This document shows, piece by piece, positions 7,649 through 16,255 of a stretch of 54,895 nucleotides of DNA. Under the pieces are notes generated by a model that worked only from the letters and a program-made list of their open reading frames with translations, did no database searches and had not been told where the DNA came from. Origin of the DNA: an uncultured delta proteobacterium. Lineage in GTDB: Bacteria > Myxococcota_A > Polyangia > Polyangiales > Polyangiaceae. The stretch lies in assembly GCA_903892415.1 (NCBI GenBank), contig CAITIQ010000047.1:1-54895 (forward strand), in the 5' to 3' direction. Each line of letters opens with the position of its first letter. Position 1 is the first letter of the stretch. A program made the translations under genes and the position numbers.

Positions 7649-9099
7649 GAGCGAGCTTCCTTCAAACGTTGGGCAAGTCGCCCGAGCCCCACCGAGTTCG
7701 ACGCCTTCACCAGCACAACATCCCCGGGCGCAACCATATCCAGAAATCGCTGCTCCGCATCGAGTGGATCCGCGACATGCGCCGTCGCGGCCAAGCCGAG
7801 GGCACACCCTTGGAACATCGCTCGCGCCCCTTCTCCGACAATCAACGCAGCTTTTGGCTTCGCAGAGTGTGCTGCCACCCCGACACTGTGGTGTAAGGCA
7901 TCACTCTCTCGTCCGAGTTCAAACATCGTTCCGAGCGCCAATACCAAGGGGCGGCCCAGTGCATCGGCCAATTCCCGCGCGACATTGATGCTCGAGATCA
8001 TCGATGCGGGATTCGCGTTGTATGCATCATTGATGAGCACGGTACCGTCGGGCAACGCCGTTACGTCGAGCCGACCAGCTTCGTTGGGTGGAATCGCCTC
8101 TAGTGCCGACTCAAGCCGCCTATCCGACACGGCTCCGTCCACCGCAATTGCAGTTGCAACCGCGGCCAGACACGCGAGTGCCCCCGCATGACCCAACAGC
8201 CGAACGTTAGCGCGAATAACCCTTTGGCCAACTTGGATCACGAGCTGATTGAGCTCGAGCGAGAGCACCTTGCGCTCAACCAATCTCACCGCTGCATCCA
8301 CCGCGGTACCGTAAACCAGGGAGCGACGCGCTGGAGTGATCGCGAGACATGCCCTGGTGAGCGGGTCGTCGCCATTGACGATCGCAACGCCCTCCGAGCC
8401 AAGTCCGGTGAGCAAAGAACTCTTCTCGCGAAGGACCCCCCACACATCTCCAACTCCTTCAGTGTGAGCGTGAGCCACCAAGGTGACCACGCCGATGGTT
8501 GGCCTTGCGGTCGCGGCCAGATGGGCAATCTCGCCCGGCGTATTCATGCCCATCTCGATCACGCCAAACTCGTGCTCAGCCTCCAGTCCGAGCAAGCTCA
8601 TCGGCGCACCGATCGCATTGTTGAGATTACCCAAGGAGGTGTGCGTGTTGTGCCCCAACGCGCGTAGCAAGTGGCCCACGGCATGCCGAGTCGTCGTTTT
8701 GCCGGCAGAGCCCGTTATGCCAATCAACTGCCGGGTGGGGTGGTTGCGACTCCAGCGCTCACGATGCGCTTGAGCAAGCTGGGCAAGGGCCGCCAGCGTG
8801 CTTGGCACGCGCAGCACGAGACAATCGGGCGGTACTGGTACCTCCTTTTCGACCACCACCACGCGAGCACCACTGGCCGCAGCCGCAGCGACGTGCTCGT
8901 GCCCATCAAACTTTTCACCGGCAAGGGCAAGGAAGAGCTGCCCCGGGCTTACCCGCCGTGAGTCAGTACAGACCCCAACGGTTGTCTCGCCACCACTCGC
9001 CACTGGACCCGGCGGCGAAGCCACCGTGGCGCATCGCAAGACGAGAAGCAGCTCCGCCATCGAAAATACTGCGCCGTTTACCGGTAATACCGTCGCCAC
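7645..9099 (-). CDS. murF: UDP-N-acetylmuramoyl-tripeptide--D-alanyl-D-alanine ligase
   Basis: Joins D-Ala-D-Ala to the UDP-MurNAc tripeptide, the last cytoplasmic step of peptidoglycan precursor synthesis. The 484-residue protein carries the N-terminal TDSRRVSPGQLFLAL motif, the P-loop ITGSAGKTTT, TSLGNLNNAIGAP, EMGMNTPGEI and the C-terminal DAYNANP motif of MurF. A GTG start at 9099 is used; an ATG 13 codons in is the alternative, but the longer form keeps the PxNxAxFSxxE N-terminus common in related MurF proteins. It is coupled to murD by a 4-base overlap. The rest of the usual dcw cluster (mraY, murG, murE, ftsW) is absent from the window, so this is a detached murF-murD pair. Confidence 0.95.
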   Translation of the reverse strand: MATVLPVNGAVFSMAELLLVLRCATVASPPGPVASGGETTVGVCTDSRRVSPGQLFLALAGEKFDGHEHVAAAAASGARVVVVEKEVPVPPDCLVLRVPSTLAALAQLAQAHRERWSRNHPTRQLIGITGSAGKTTTRHAVGHLLRALGHNTHTSLGNLNNAIGAPMSLLGLEAEHEFGVIEMGMNTPGEIAHLAATARPTIGVVTLVAHAHTEGVGDVWGVLREKSSLLTGLGSEGVAIVNGDDPLTRACLAITPARRSLVYGTAVDAAVRLVERKVLSLELNQLVIQVGQRVIRANVRLLGHAGALACLAAVATAIAVDGAVSDRRLESALEAIPPNEAGRLDVTALPDGTVLINDAYNANPASMISSINVARELADALGRPLVLALGTMFELGRESDALHHSVGVAAHSAKPKAALIVGEGARAMFQGCALGLAATAHVADPLDAEQRFLDMVAPGDVVLVKASNSVGLGRLAQRLKEARS

Positions 9100-9161
9100 G
9101 GCTCAACATGTCGCAACTCGAAAACGGCCGCAAGACAACACGCGCCCCGAAGTAGTCTGGA

Positions 9162-10520
9162 TCAGACGAGCAGTTCGTTGATGAAGCCCTTCTCAAGGGA
9201 TGAATCTCCAAAGTCATCGAGTGGCGCACCCGAATCGTTCTTGCATCCAACAGCCGCTCCAATCGTGTTCAAGATCAGGTTGTTGGTTGCGCCGCCGGTA
9301 TCGACGTAGAGGCCTGTCTTCAAGGCGCCGCCAGCACTCCCGGCGAGGATGTAGGGAACACCATCGTAGCTATGCCACTTGTTCGAGAGGTCGTTGGTCA
9401 AACAAACAATGCCCGAGTCGAGTGCATCGGCGGCCTCTAGCCGTTCGAGGAAGTAGCGGAAGCCCGAGAGAACGATCCGGTCGATCTTGTGATGCAGCAG
9501 GTCTGCACCCGGGATCGGGTCGCCGGTATCCCCATCCGAGTTGATGCGATGTGAGATCTTGTGGAACGGCAGCTGTTGAACGCCGTCAACGATGTACTGC
9601 GTTTGATCATTTCCGCAGCCAATCTGCAGCGTGGCAGCGCGCTTCACGCCACACGCCATCGTAATCGCCAAAAGATCGTAGTGACGTCGCATGACGGTTT
9701 CGATCATTGAGTCGTCATCAAGCACCGCGACAACAGCATTCAGGTCCAGGACCTCTTGGTCGGAGAGTTCGCAGGAGAGGTTCTGTTCCAAGTCTCGAAT
9801 AGCGTCGAAGTGCCGATCCAAGTGCTGCTTATCCGCGGCAGAGAGATCCGTCCGGCTGCGCAACGAGACCATTTCCTCACGCACCAAATCGTTGACGCTC
9901 TTGCGGCGCAGCCGCAGCTTCTCAAGCTCCTCCTCGCCAACACCCGCAAGGCCAAACAGGTCTTGATAGACGTTGAACGGGTCCCGCTCCGCCCCCCGGA
10001 TATCCAGCGCAGCTCGATACGAAAGAACCTCGTCCAGATAGCCAAACTTCCTTCCTGCGTAGAGCGTCAGAGGTTCCTCCCCGTCTGCTCCTACCTCCCG
10101 AGAGATGCGATTGTCGATCGACTCCCCCATCGAAAGGGACTCATTGCCTGCTGGGTCGACCGATACCCGCGCTGCCGTCAGCACCTGATTGCCCCCGCCC
10201 GAGTGGCCGCACCCGTTACCAGGAAACGCAAAGCGAATACCGCGAACGATTGCGAGCTTGTCGGCAAAAGCACCAAGTTCGGAGAGTGCCCGCCCACTGT
10301 CCGCCGAGAGAGTCGCAGAGGACAACGGGCCAGGTCCCGCAGAGGGCCAGTAGCGCTCCGGCTCCCCATCGACAGCTTGCTGCACGCCGTTTCCTTGCCG
10401 AACAAATACGGCAAAAGGCGCGGTCGCCGCCGCAACGCGTCGCTTCGGCGCGAGACCCTCCAGAAACGGAAGAGCCACTACTGCGCCGAAAGCACCTCGA
10501 AGGACATTTCTTCGTTTCAT
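9162..10520 (-). CDS. DUF1552-family exported protein (twin-arginine signal)
   Basis: A 452-residue protein starting MKRRNVLRG followed by a hydrophobic stretch, a Tat-type signal ending near residue 30. The body matches the DUF1552 family (GNGVQQ..., CGHSGGGNQVLT, MDxRxSREVG-like IDNRISREVG, GCGNDQTQYI, LPFHKISHRIN, CLTNDLSNKWHS). These proteins are common in Myxococcota and Planctomycetes and are almost always encoded next to DUF1592 proteins; the biochemical role is not established. Here its ATG overlaps the stop of the DUF1592 gene (ATGA, 10517-10520), so the two are translationally coupled and probably work together outside the cytoplasmic membrane. Length is as expected for the family. 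The 62-base spacer to murF shows no clear terminator. Confidence 0.92.
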   Translation of the reverse strand: MKRRNVLRGAFGAVVALPFLEGLAPKRRVAAATAPFAVFVRQGNGVQQAVDGEPERYWPSAGPGPLSSATLSADSGRALSELGAFADKLAIVRGIRFAFPGNGCGHSGGGNQVLTAARVSVDPAGNESLSMGESIDNRISREVGADGEEPLTLYAGRKFGYLDEVLSYRAALDIRGAERDPFNVYQDLFGLAGVGEEELEKLRLRRKSVNDLVREEMVSLRSRTDLSAADKQHLDRHFDAIRDLEQNLSCELSDQEVLDLNAVVAVLDDDSMIETVMRRHYDLLAITMACGVKRAATLQIGCGNDQTQYIVDGVQQLPFHKISHRINSDGDTGDPIPGADLLHHKIDRIVLSGFRYFLERLEAADALDSGIVCLTNDLSNKWHSYDGVPYILAGSAGGALKTGLYVDTGGATNNLILNTIGAAVGCKNDSGAPLDDFGDSSLEKGFINELLV

Positions 10521-12223
10521 GGTCCCACCTGCCCAATCTCAGGATCGGTTCTTCGATAACGGAATACGTCGCTCAACAGCAGCGCCCGCAGCACGTCGCG
10601 GATTGGAGCGCCCGCAACGGACTCGTCAGCGACCAGTTCCGAAAAGCCAATGTCTTCAGCGACGAGATCGCGGCCCAACGCGAACTCAATCCAAGCGTTG
10701 GCAAAACATTGATGAGCCGACGGGCTCTTGGCAATGAGGGCCGACAGTTCGACCGCGTTAGCGTACGAAGCGTCGACGCCATCAAAATTGAAGGTGCCAG
10801 TCGCGTCGATGGGTTGGCCGTTGTCCACATCTCGCCACTCACCAGCTGCCCCGTAGTGCTCGAAGGCGAACCCAAGCGGGTTGATTACCTGCCCATGACA
10901 CGAGGCGCCACAAGTGCCTGGTCCCGTGAGCGCCTCTACTCTTTGTCGGTTTGTAACCTCATCCCCAAACTCCGCACCAGCGGCCTCATCCGGGGGATCC
11001 CCGAGCAGGGTGCAGGTCACGCTCTTTGCGACATAGACACCGCGCAGGATGGTATCCGGTTGCGCCGAAGTTCCTCGCCACGCGAGGAAACCAGCACGAG
11101 TCAGCAATCCAGCGCGCTGCGACGAGTCCAACTCGACCTGCGCGAAGCCACTCGCATCAAAGTTCAGCGTGCTCGGATCAATGCCGTAAATTTCGGCGGT
11201 GTTGGCGGTAACGAACGTCGTGCGGTCGAGAAGCAATTCCGAGAGACCACCCCCTCCGTCAACGACGTGTGAAACGAACTTCCCGAGTTCCTCGCGCAAC
11301 CCAAGCGCAGTCTCAGTGGTGAACGTGGGGTAGAGCGAATCGCTCTTGTCTAGCTGCGGGTACTCCTCACCGTGTCCGAGCTGATCGAAGAACCGGCGGA
11401 AGGTTTGGGTGGTTCGCTCGTCGGCGAGCAACCTGTCGATCTCGATTCCAAGTGTATCGGCCGAAGATAGGTCCCCACGATCGGCGGCAGCGAATAGCTC
11501 ATCGTCTGGCATCGAGTTCCAGAGTGCGTACGAGAGTCTCGACGCAAGCTCGTAGTCGGTTAACGCCACAAGGTCCTGCTCGGACGTCGCAAGCTCGGCG
11601 CGATACAGAAAGTTTGGAGACTGCAGGACCGCCTCGATGGTCATGCGCACTCCCGAAGTAAACGCATCCATCTCTGGATAGTGGGTGCCCCCCTGATCAA
11701 ATACGGTCGCTATGCGGGTAAGCTCGGCTTTGGATACTGGTCGCCGATACGCTCGTTTGACGAAGCTCTCAAGGAACGCGTCGCGTCTCTCGAGCGGCTC
11801 AGTTGGTAGAGCCGCGGGGACAATGTTTGACAGCAGCGCGGTGTCGCCTGTCACCTGCGTCGCAATCTCCTCAGCCGCTCGTTGATAGTCCGCCCACAGC
11901 GCACTGTTCACCTCGAGCGTCACAACATTGTTGTCGAACAACTTTCCGCTCAGCGGATCGGGCGCAAACCCCGCGGATTGACCGCTCGGCGCAGGTAACT
12001 TGAACAAGTCCTGTACCGTGTTCTCCCACTGGGAGTGCGAAAGTCTTGGGAACCTCAAAGACTGGGCGATCTCCAATCCCTCTGGAGTGCAGCCAACACA
12101 GCCATCTTCGCTGGACCCGGCTCCGCCGCCGGTTGGGTCCCCAATTGAGCCCTTGCAGGCGCTCACGGCGATCAACGAGGCGAGAAGTGCAATCGCTCCA
12201 CCACGTATCAACATGGCCACCAT
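10517..12223 (-). CDS. DUF1592/DUF1588/DUF1585 lipoprotein with variant haem motif
   Basis: A 568-residue protein with a lipoprotein signal (lipobox SAC, Cys23) and the standard domain series of this family: DUF1587/1595-like N-terminal part (FPRLSHSQWENTVQDLF), DUF1592 (FDQLGHGEEYP, LYPTFTTETALGLREEL), DUF1588 (RAGLLTRAGFLAWRGT, PDTILRGVYV) and DUF1585 (INPLGFAFEHYGAAGEWR). The family usually carries a CxxCH motif before DPxGF; here the residues are C438-GAS-C442-H443, a CX3CH spacing. The ATG at 12223 has AGG 9 bases upstream. It is the first gene of a two-gene operon with the DUF1552 gene. Probably an outer-envelope redox or binding protein (inference). Confidence 0.92.
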   Translation of the reverse strand: MVAMLIRGGAIALLASLIAVSACKGSIGDPTGGGAGSSEDGCVGCTPEGLEIAQSLRFPRLSHSQWENTVQDLFKLPAPSGQSAGFAPDPLSGKLFDNNVVTLEVNSALWADYQRAAEEIATQVTGDTALLSNIVPAALPTEPLERRDAFLESFVKRAYRRPVSKAELTRIATVFDQGGTHYPEMDAFTSGVRMTIEAVLQSPNFLYRAELATSEQDLVALTDYELASRLSYALWNSMPDDELFAAADRGDLSSADTLGIEIDRLLADERTTQTFRRFFDQLGHGEEYPQLDKSDSLYPTFTTETALGLREELGKFVSHVVDGGGGLSELLLDRTTFVTANTAEIYGIDPSTLNFDASGFAQVELDSSQRAGLLTRAGFLAWRGTSAQPDTILRGVYVAKSVTCTLLGDPPDEAAGAEFGDEVTNRQRVEALTGPGTCGASCHGQVINPLGFAFEHYGAAGEWRDVDNGQPIDATGTFNFDGVDASYANAVELSALIAKSPSAHQCFANAWIEFALGRDLVAEDIGFSELVADESVAGAPIRDVLRALLLSDVFRYRRTDPEIGQVGP

Positions 12224-12348
12224 AGTGGACTACCTGGAAACACTCAGCAATGTGGGCGTTTTCTCACCACTGGGCTTTGACTCTTGGTCGAGTAGCGCCC
12301 GCCTGGAACTTACCAATGTGGCTGTAAGTGACTCAAGCCTGGCGGTTG

Positions 12349-13104
12349 CTAACAGAGAAAGCGCGCCCGCGCGAAGTAGTCTCCGTAGGTCAGCCAAACT
12401 CCCGCCGCTTCCACCAGACGCGCCGCTTCGTCACTTTGAACGTTCCCAACGATCGCTCGTCCTTTACGCAAAGTGACGCGCTCCACCAACGCGCGAAGCT
12501 GCTCAGCCTCCTCGAAATCTTGCGGAGGGTTTGGAACATGCAGGTAGTCCGCTCCTAGCTCGCCAAGCAGGTCCGCGTCCGCCAGGCCTGGTGTGCCGAG
12601 ACGCACAGCAAACAAGAATCCGTAGGGCACGAGCGACTTTGCAGTCGCAAGTGCGACGGCCGCATCTGTGGTGTCCAGCAGTTCTAGAATGATCCGTCTC
12701 GTTTTTATCCGCCGTTGTTTGGCAATGTTCATTAGTCGGCTCGGTTCGAGCGCGGATGGCGGACACGGGATCAGCAAGCGGACGGTGGTGGGCACCCCTG
12801 TTGCGCCAGCAAACTCTTTCAGCGCACGTTCAGCAAATTCTGCGGTGGGCTCCGCCCCCTCAGCCAATTCTCCGTGGGGCATCCCAGTCGTGCCGACGAT
12901 GCTCCGGAAGCGCACACGCAGCCCTGCATCCACTGCTAAGTCGTCGAGCCGGGACAGCCGACGAATGAAGCCACTGTCCCGAGCTCTTTGGCTATCGTCG
13001 GAACCGCGATCGGTTTTTTTTGCGTCCGAAATCATGCCCCCCATGTCTCCACAAGGAGCCACGCTAGTGGGGATTCCGACTACGCTCAAGTCTCGGCGTA
13101 CCAT
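12349..13104 (-). CDS. Degenerate EAL-domain protein, probably non-catalytic
   Basis: A 251-residue protein. From about residue 110 the order of elements follows an EAL (c-di-GMP phosphodiesterase) domain: RIILELLDT in place of the ElTE segment, PYGFLFAVRLGTPGLAD where GxxxAxDDFGtG is expected, ADYLHVPNPP for the lKID strand, AIVGNVQSDEAARLVEAAG for the AeGVEt segment, and YGDYFARARFL for QGyyfakP. The EAL signature and the DD pair are missing, so hydrolysis is unlikely; it may bind c-di-GMP or a partner. The frame runs on to 13473 but overlaps the divergent gene there; the ATG at 13104 is taken, with GCAGGT just upstream. No membrane segment is seen. A GGDEF protein lies 35 kb away. Confidence 0.62.
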   Translation of the reverse strand: MVRRDLSVVGIPTSVAPCGDMGGMISDAKKTDRGSDDSQRARDSGFIRRLSRLDDLAVDAGLRVRFRSIVGTTGMPHGELAEGAEPTAEFAERALKEFAGATGVPTTVRLLIPCPPSALEPSRLMNIAKQRRIKTRRIILELLDTTDAAVALATAKSLVPYGFLFAVRLGTPGLADADLLGELGADYLHVPNPPQDFEEAEQLRALVERVTLRKGRAIVGNVQSDEAARLVEAAGVWLTYGDYFARARFLC

Positions 13105-13150
13105 CGGACCTGCTTCGTGGCGCGGCGCGTAGTAACCTCCCAGTCCGCTG

Positions 13151-14071
13151 ATGTCTCGTTGGTTTTGCATCCTGGTACTTCTCGTTCTGCCCGCCAAAGC
13201 CTCGGCGTCTCCCGACCTTGTGGAGGTACCGAAGCTCGAGCGCGAGCGCGTTGCTCGCCTGGCAGACGAGGGGCTCGCACTATTTGAAAGCGGTGACTTC
13301 GAGGGCGCACTCAAGCGGTTCGAGGAGGCTGAGGGCAGAGTTCCCGTTCCCACCCTAACCCTGCAACGTGGACTGACACTGGAGAAACTGGGAAGGCTGG
13401 TCGAGGCCAAAAGGGCTTTCGAGATCGCTGCCACGATCGAGCTCGACCCCAACGCTCCGTGGCAGCACAGCAACGCTCAACGGACCGCCCAGCGGGAGCT
13501 ACTGCGAATCAGTCCCATGGTTCCGACGTTACGGATCGCTTTGCGGGGCGGCGAAGGCGCCAGGCAGTTAGTTATTGATGGGCGGCCGATCGGGGTGACT
13601 GGGGACCTCATTCCAGTCGACCCAGGAACGCATTCGATCACGGGCCGGGATCCGGACGGCGCTGTCGCAGAGGCGGTCGTTGATGTGATCCCAGGGAGTC
13701 GCACCGAGGTACTGCTTGAGTTTCGTCACCCCAACGGAGATCCCACAGCACGCACGGTTTGGACTGCGCTCGGCTACGGTCTCATCGGACTGAGTGGTGC
13801 GGCTTTGGGAGTCGCTATCGGAACGGGGGTAGCCTCGTTCGCGCTCGCAGCCGACCTTGAAGCAGGCTGCGGTGAGATGAGCTGCTCAGGCTCAAGCGCG
13901 GACGATGAACAACTGCAGGTCTATCGAGTCGTCGCACTCAGCTCGCTGATCGCTGGAGCCGTGACATCCGGCCTCGGCGTAGCGGCTGTTGTAGTTGGAG
14001 GCGGGGAGAAATCGTCGGCGAAACTTACGCTTGGACCCGCTAGCTTCGCCTTGAGTATCACGCTCCCGTAG
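13151..14071 (+). CDS. TPR/PEGA-like envelope protein with C-terminal membrane helices
   Basis: A 306-residue exported protein. Residues 1-19 form a signal peptide (cleavage near ASA). Residues 35-115 contain TPR-like helices (ADEGLALFESGDFEGALKRF, LQRGLTLEKLGRLVEAKRAF). Residues 125-195 form a PEGA-like beta module (QLVIDGRPIGV, IPVDPGTHSITG). Two hydrophobic helices follow (about 205-230 and 265-285), flanking a loop with two Cys (CGEMSC). This layout, N-terminal TPR, PEGA repeat and paired helices, is frequent in myxobacteria; its role is unknown but such proteins are thought to bind peptidoglycan or envelope partners. It diverges from the EAL-like gene across only 46 bases. The ATG precedes the signal peptide directly. 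Confidence 0.85.
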   Translation: MSRWFCILVLLVLPAKASASPDLVEVPKLERERVARLADEGLALFESGDFEGALKRFEEAEGRVPVPTLTLQRGLTLEKLGRLVEAKRAFEIAATIELDPNAPWQHSNAQRTAQRELLRISPMVPTLRIALRGGEGARQLVIDGRPIGVTGDLIPVDPGTHSITGRDPDGAVAEAVVDVIPGSRTEVLLEFRHPNGDPTARTVWTALGYGLIGLSGAALGVAIGTGVASFALAADLEAGCGEMSCSGSSADDEQLQVYRVVALSSLIAGAVTSGLGVAAVVVGGGEKSSAKLTLGPASFALSITLP

Positions 14072-14108
14072 AACATCGGTGAGTCTCAGTGGTAGCCTCT
14101 CCAGCGTG

Positions 14109-14519
14109 ATGGCGCGGTACCTCTACTCGTTGGTTCTTTCCGCTTCGATCTTCACCGCATCCTGCGGTCCGACCAAGCCACCGGGCAGCGTCGACGGGAG
14201 TTCTCCCTCCGCTACCTCGAGCGAAGGGGCCGCCACATCCAAGCCGCCGTCAGTAAACGTGGCAAGCCTCGTTGAAGCGGCTGATGGCGCACGTGGCAAG
14301 AAGCTCTACGAAGAGGAGCACTGTGGAGGCTGCCACGGCACCCAAGCCAAGCCTCCGGCGAAGTTTCCCAATCTGTTCGCCACCGACTGGACTTCGAGCG
14401 AACTCGAGGAAGGCTTCAACACCATCAAGAACGGCGACAGTCCAATGCCCGCTTATGGTGACAAGCTAAGCGACAATCAAGTCGCCGATCTCTTGCGCTA
14501 CTTCCGCGCTGGAGAGTAG
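14109..14519 (+). CDS. Lipoprotein c-type cytochrome
   Basis: A 136-residue protein with a lipoprotein signal (lipobox TASC, Cys19), a Pro/Ser-rich linker to about residue 50 and one small cytochrome c domain: haem motif C72-GG-C75-H76 and a likely axial Met113 in SPMPAYG, followed by the terminal helix (DNQVADLLRYFRAGE). It would be a membrane-tethered electron carrier. An upstream in-frame GTG at 14079 would add 10 residues ahead of the signal; the ATG at 14109 gives a proper signal peptide. It follows the TPR/PEGA-like gene by 37 bases on the same strand. The partner oxidase is not obvious nearby. Confidence 0.9.
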   Translation: MARYLYSLVLSASIFTASCGPTKPPGSVDGSSPSATSSEGAATSKPPSVNVASLVEAADGARGKKLYEEEHCGGCHGTQAKPPAKFPNLFATDWTSSELEEGFNTIKNGDSPMPAYGDKLSDNQVADLLRYFRAGE

Positions 14520-14562
14520 CTACAAACTGGCGTCGTCTATCGTCCGCATGCGAGGGTTCGCT

Positions 14563-14895
14563 ATGCTTGTCGATCGTCGAACTCGCCGTGCTCACGCTCC
14601 CCTCCGTGCTGCCGAGCACCTGCTGGCTGCACATAGAGCGCGTTGCGGAGCGCGCGCGGTCGTTCTTTTCGACGGTCGAGCAATGCTTGCGTCCAGCGCA
14701 CTTGAACGTTCCGATGAAGCGACCTTGCGCATGTGGATAGGCGACCTTGCGCAGGGCGGAGCTGGCCCGACAAGGGACATGTACCTTCACAGCGTCCCAG
14801 TGTGGGGGCGCAAACTGCAGCTCGCGTCATTGGATGGTCGGGTAGACAGCGTAAAGGCTATCGCAAACGGGCTAAGCCGTATCTTCGCGGAGTGA
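14563..14895 (+). CDS. Small protein of unknown function coupled to the GH84 gene
   Basis: A 110-residue cytoplasmic-type protein with no signal peptide or membrane helix. I do not recognise a named family. The core alternates strands and helices (ARAVVLFDGRAMLASS; YLHSVPVWGRKLQLASLDG; VKAIANGLSRIF), vaguely like a roadblock/longin or PAS-sized domain. The ATG at 14563 is preferred to one 15 bases earlier because GAGGG lies 6 bases before it. Its TGA overlaps the GTG of the glycosidase gene (14892-14895), so the two are translated together and may act together, for example as a regulatory partner (inference). Confidence 0.7.
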   Translation: MLVDRRTRRAHAPLRAAEHLLAAHRARCGARAVVLFDGRAMLASSALERSDEATLRMWIGDLAQGGAGPTRDMYLHSVPVWGRKLQLASLDGRVDSVKAIANGLSRIFAE

Positions 14896-16199
14896 CCGAC
14901 TCAATCGGGCTCGGGGTAGTTGAAGGCTTCTACGGCAGAGCTTGGACTCAGCCGAACCGACTTGCCCTACTGCGACTCCTCTCAGCAACTGGACTTGCGA
15001 CCTACCTCCACGCTCCAAAAAACGAGCGCGAAGACGTGAGGAGTCTGCAACTCCCTGTCCCCCCAACGCAGCTGAGCCTGCTTGAAGAACTTGCGGCGCA
15101 CGCCTCCGCCTGCGGGGTCCGCTTTATCCACGGATTGTCCCCCTTTCGGTTGTTCGATCGGGCAAGCCTGCCATTCCTACGACGAGAGCATCGTGAATTT
15201 CGGCGGCTTCTGGCCGCTAGAGTTAAGGAGCTCTCCAACGTTGGCGTCCGCGATTTCGCGATTCTTTTTGACGACACCTGGCCGACTATCGCTCCTCAGT
15301 TGGCGAGCGAGGCGACTGGGCGTGACCACGGGGTGCTGGTGCAAGAGGCCGAGGGCGTGCTTGGCCGCAAGGACTCGATAGTCGTAGTGCCTGCTGTCTA
15401 CTTTGGCCGCCCTAGCACACTAAGCGATGGCGCTCGCCGTTACCTTCATGGTCTACGCAGCGAGGGCGCCTGGTTAACCGCATGGACGGGGCCGGGGGTC
15501 TTCAGCTCTTACATTTCAGAAGCAGAGCGTGGACGTTTAGAGCGTTCCACCGGACTTCCTATTTGGGTATGGAGCAATGCAATAGCCAATGATTGGCTAC
15601 CGCTAGCAACAGGAGAGCCTCTGGGGCTGACTCCCCAAGAGAGACTTTGCTTCGGTCCTGTTCATACCGTAAGTCCTCAACTTTTGGCCGAAGGGAGAGG
15701 CATGTTGCTAAACGGGGCGCGCGAGTTCGTCCCAACGCTCATAGCGCTGCATACGCTCTCCGACTTGGCGCGAACAAAGGATAGCCATCATCCCGAGAAG
15801 GCGTTGAGACAGGCCGCAGAGGCTGTCTGCGGTAGCAACTGGCAAGTCGTTCTCAAGATCGCACAATCGGTTGGTCCCCACGAGTTGTGTTTTCCACAAC
15901 TCCCTGGTGCAGGGCCTCTCGAGCGTGTGGTGGACGGGCTACCCGTGAGTGGCCGCCTCGCAGCACTGCTTGACGTGCTTAGAGAGTTCGCTGGAATTGC
16001 CGCAGACCTGAACCGAGCCGCCGAGACCGATCCCCGACTCCTGGAACTCCAAGCGACGGCGTTACGATTGACTGAGCTAGCACACTACCTAACGCAAGTG
16101 CTGCGCGGAAAGGAGTCGAAGCTCCCTAGATCGAACTGGCGCACCGCGCTCGACCCGTATCTCAAGCCAGCTCGACGCAACGAACTCTTGGCACACTAG
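14892..16199 (+). CDS. GH84-type beta-N-acetylglucosaminidase (O-GlcNAcase-like)
   Basis: A 435-residue protein matching the catalytic domain of the GH84 hexosaminidase/O-GlcNAcase family: GVVEGFYGRAW at residues 8-18, YLHAPKNE at 38-45, and FAILFDDTWP with the paired catalytic Asp127-Asp128 that act by substrate-assisted catalysis. A C-terminal helical part (about 310-430) follows. There is no signal peptide, so it probably acts in the cytoplasm, on GlcNAc-containing metabolites from wall turnover or on GlcNAc-modified protein. The GTG at 14892 overlaps the stop of the small upstream gene; the frame extends further upstream only inside that gene. The family calls are clear, but the natural substrate cannot be read from sequence. 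Confidence 0.88.
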   Translation: MTDSIGLGVVEGFYGRAWTQPNRLALLRLLSATGLATYLHAPKNEREDVRSLQLPVPPTQLSLLEELAAHASACGVRFIHGLSPFRLFDRASLPFLRREHREFRRLLAARVKELSNVGVRDFAILFDDTWPTIAPQLASEATGRDHGVLVQEAEGVLGRKDSIVVVPAVYFGRPSTLSDGARRYLHGLRSEGAWLTAWTGPGVFSSYISEAERGRLERSTGLPIWVWSNAIANDWLPLATGEPLGLTPQERLCFGPVHTVSPQLLAEGRGMLLNGAREFVPTLIALHTLSDLARTKDSHHPEKALRQAAEAVCGSNWQVVLKIAQSVGPHELCFPQLPGAGPLERVVDGLPVSGRLAALLDVLREFAGIAADLNRAAETDPRLLELQATALRLTELAHYLTQVLRGKESKLPRSNWRTALDPYLKPARRNELLAH

Positions 16200-16255
16200 G
16201 CAACAACAGTGGGCTCTGGTCGACAGATGCTTCACCTCCTCGCAAGGAGAACCCC

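Noticed and set aside
10250..11272. Open frame of 340 codons on the plus strand
   Set aside because: Antisense to the DUF1552 and DUF1592 genes, which match known families; composition is Arg/Ala/Ser-rich and not protein-like.
13105..13473. Upstream extension of the EAL-like frame
   Set aside because: It lies over the start of the divergent signal-peptide protein and has a Ser/Arg-rich low-complexity sequence, so the ATG at 13104 is preferred.
16190..16215. Sigma-54-like TGGCAC...GC before the Rieske gene
   Set aside because: The GG and GC are separated by 8 bases rather than the strict 10.
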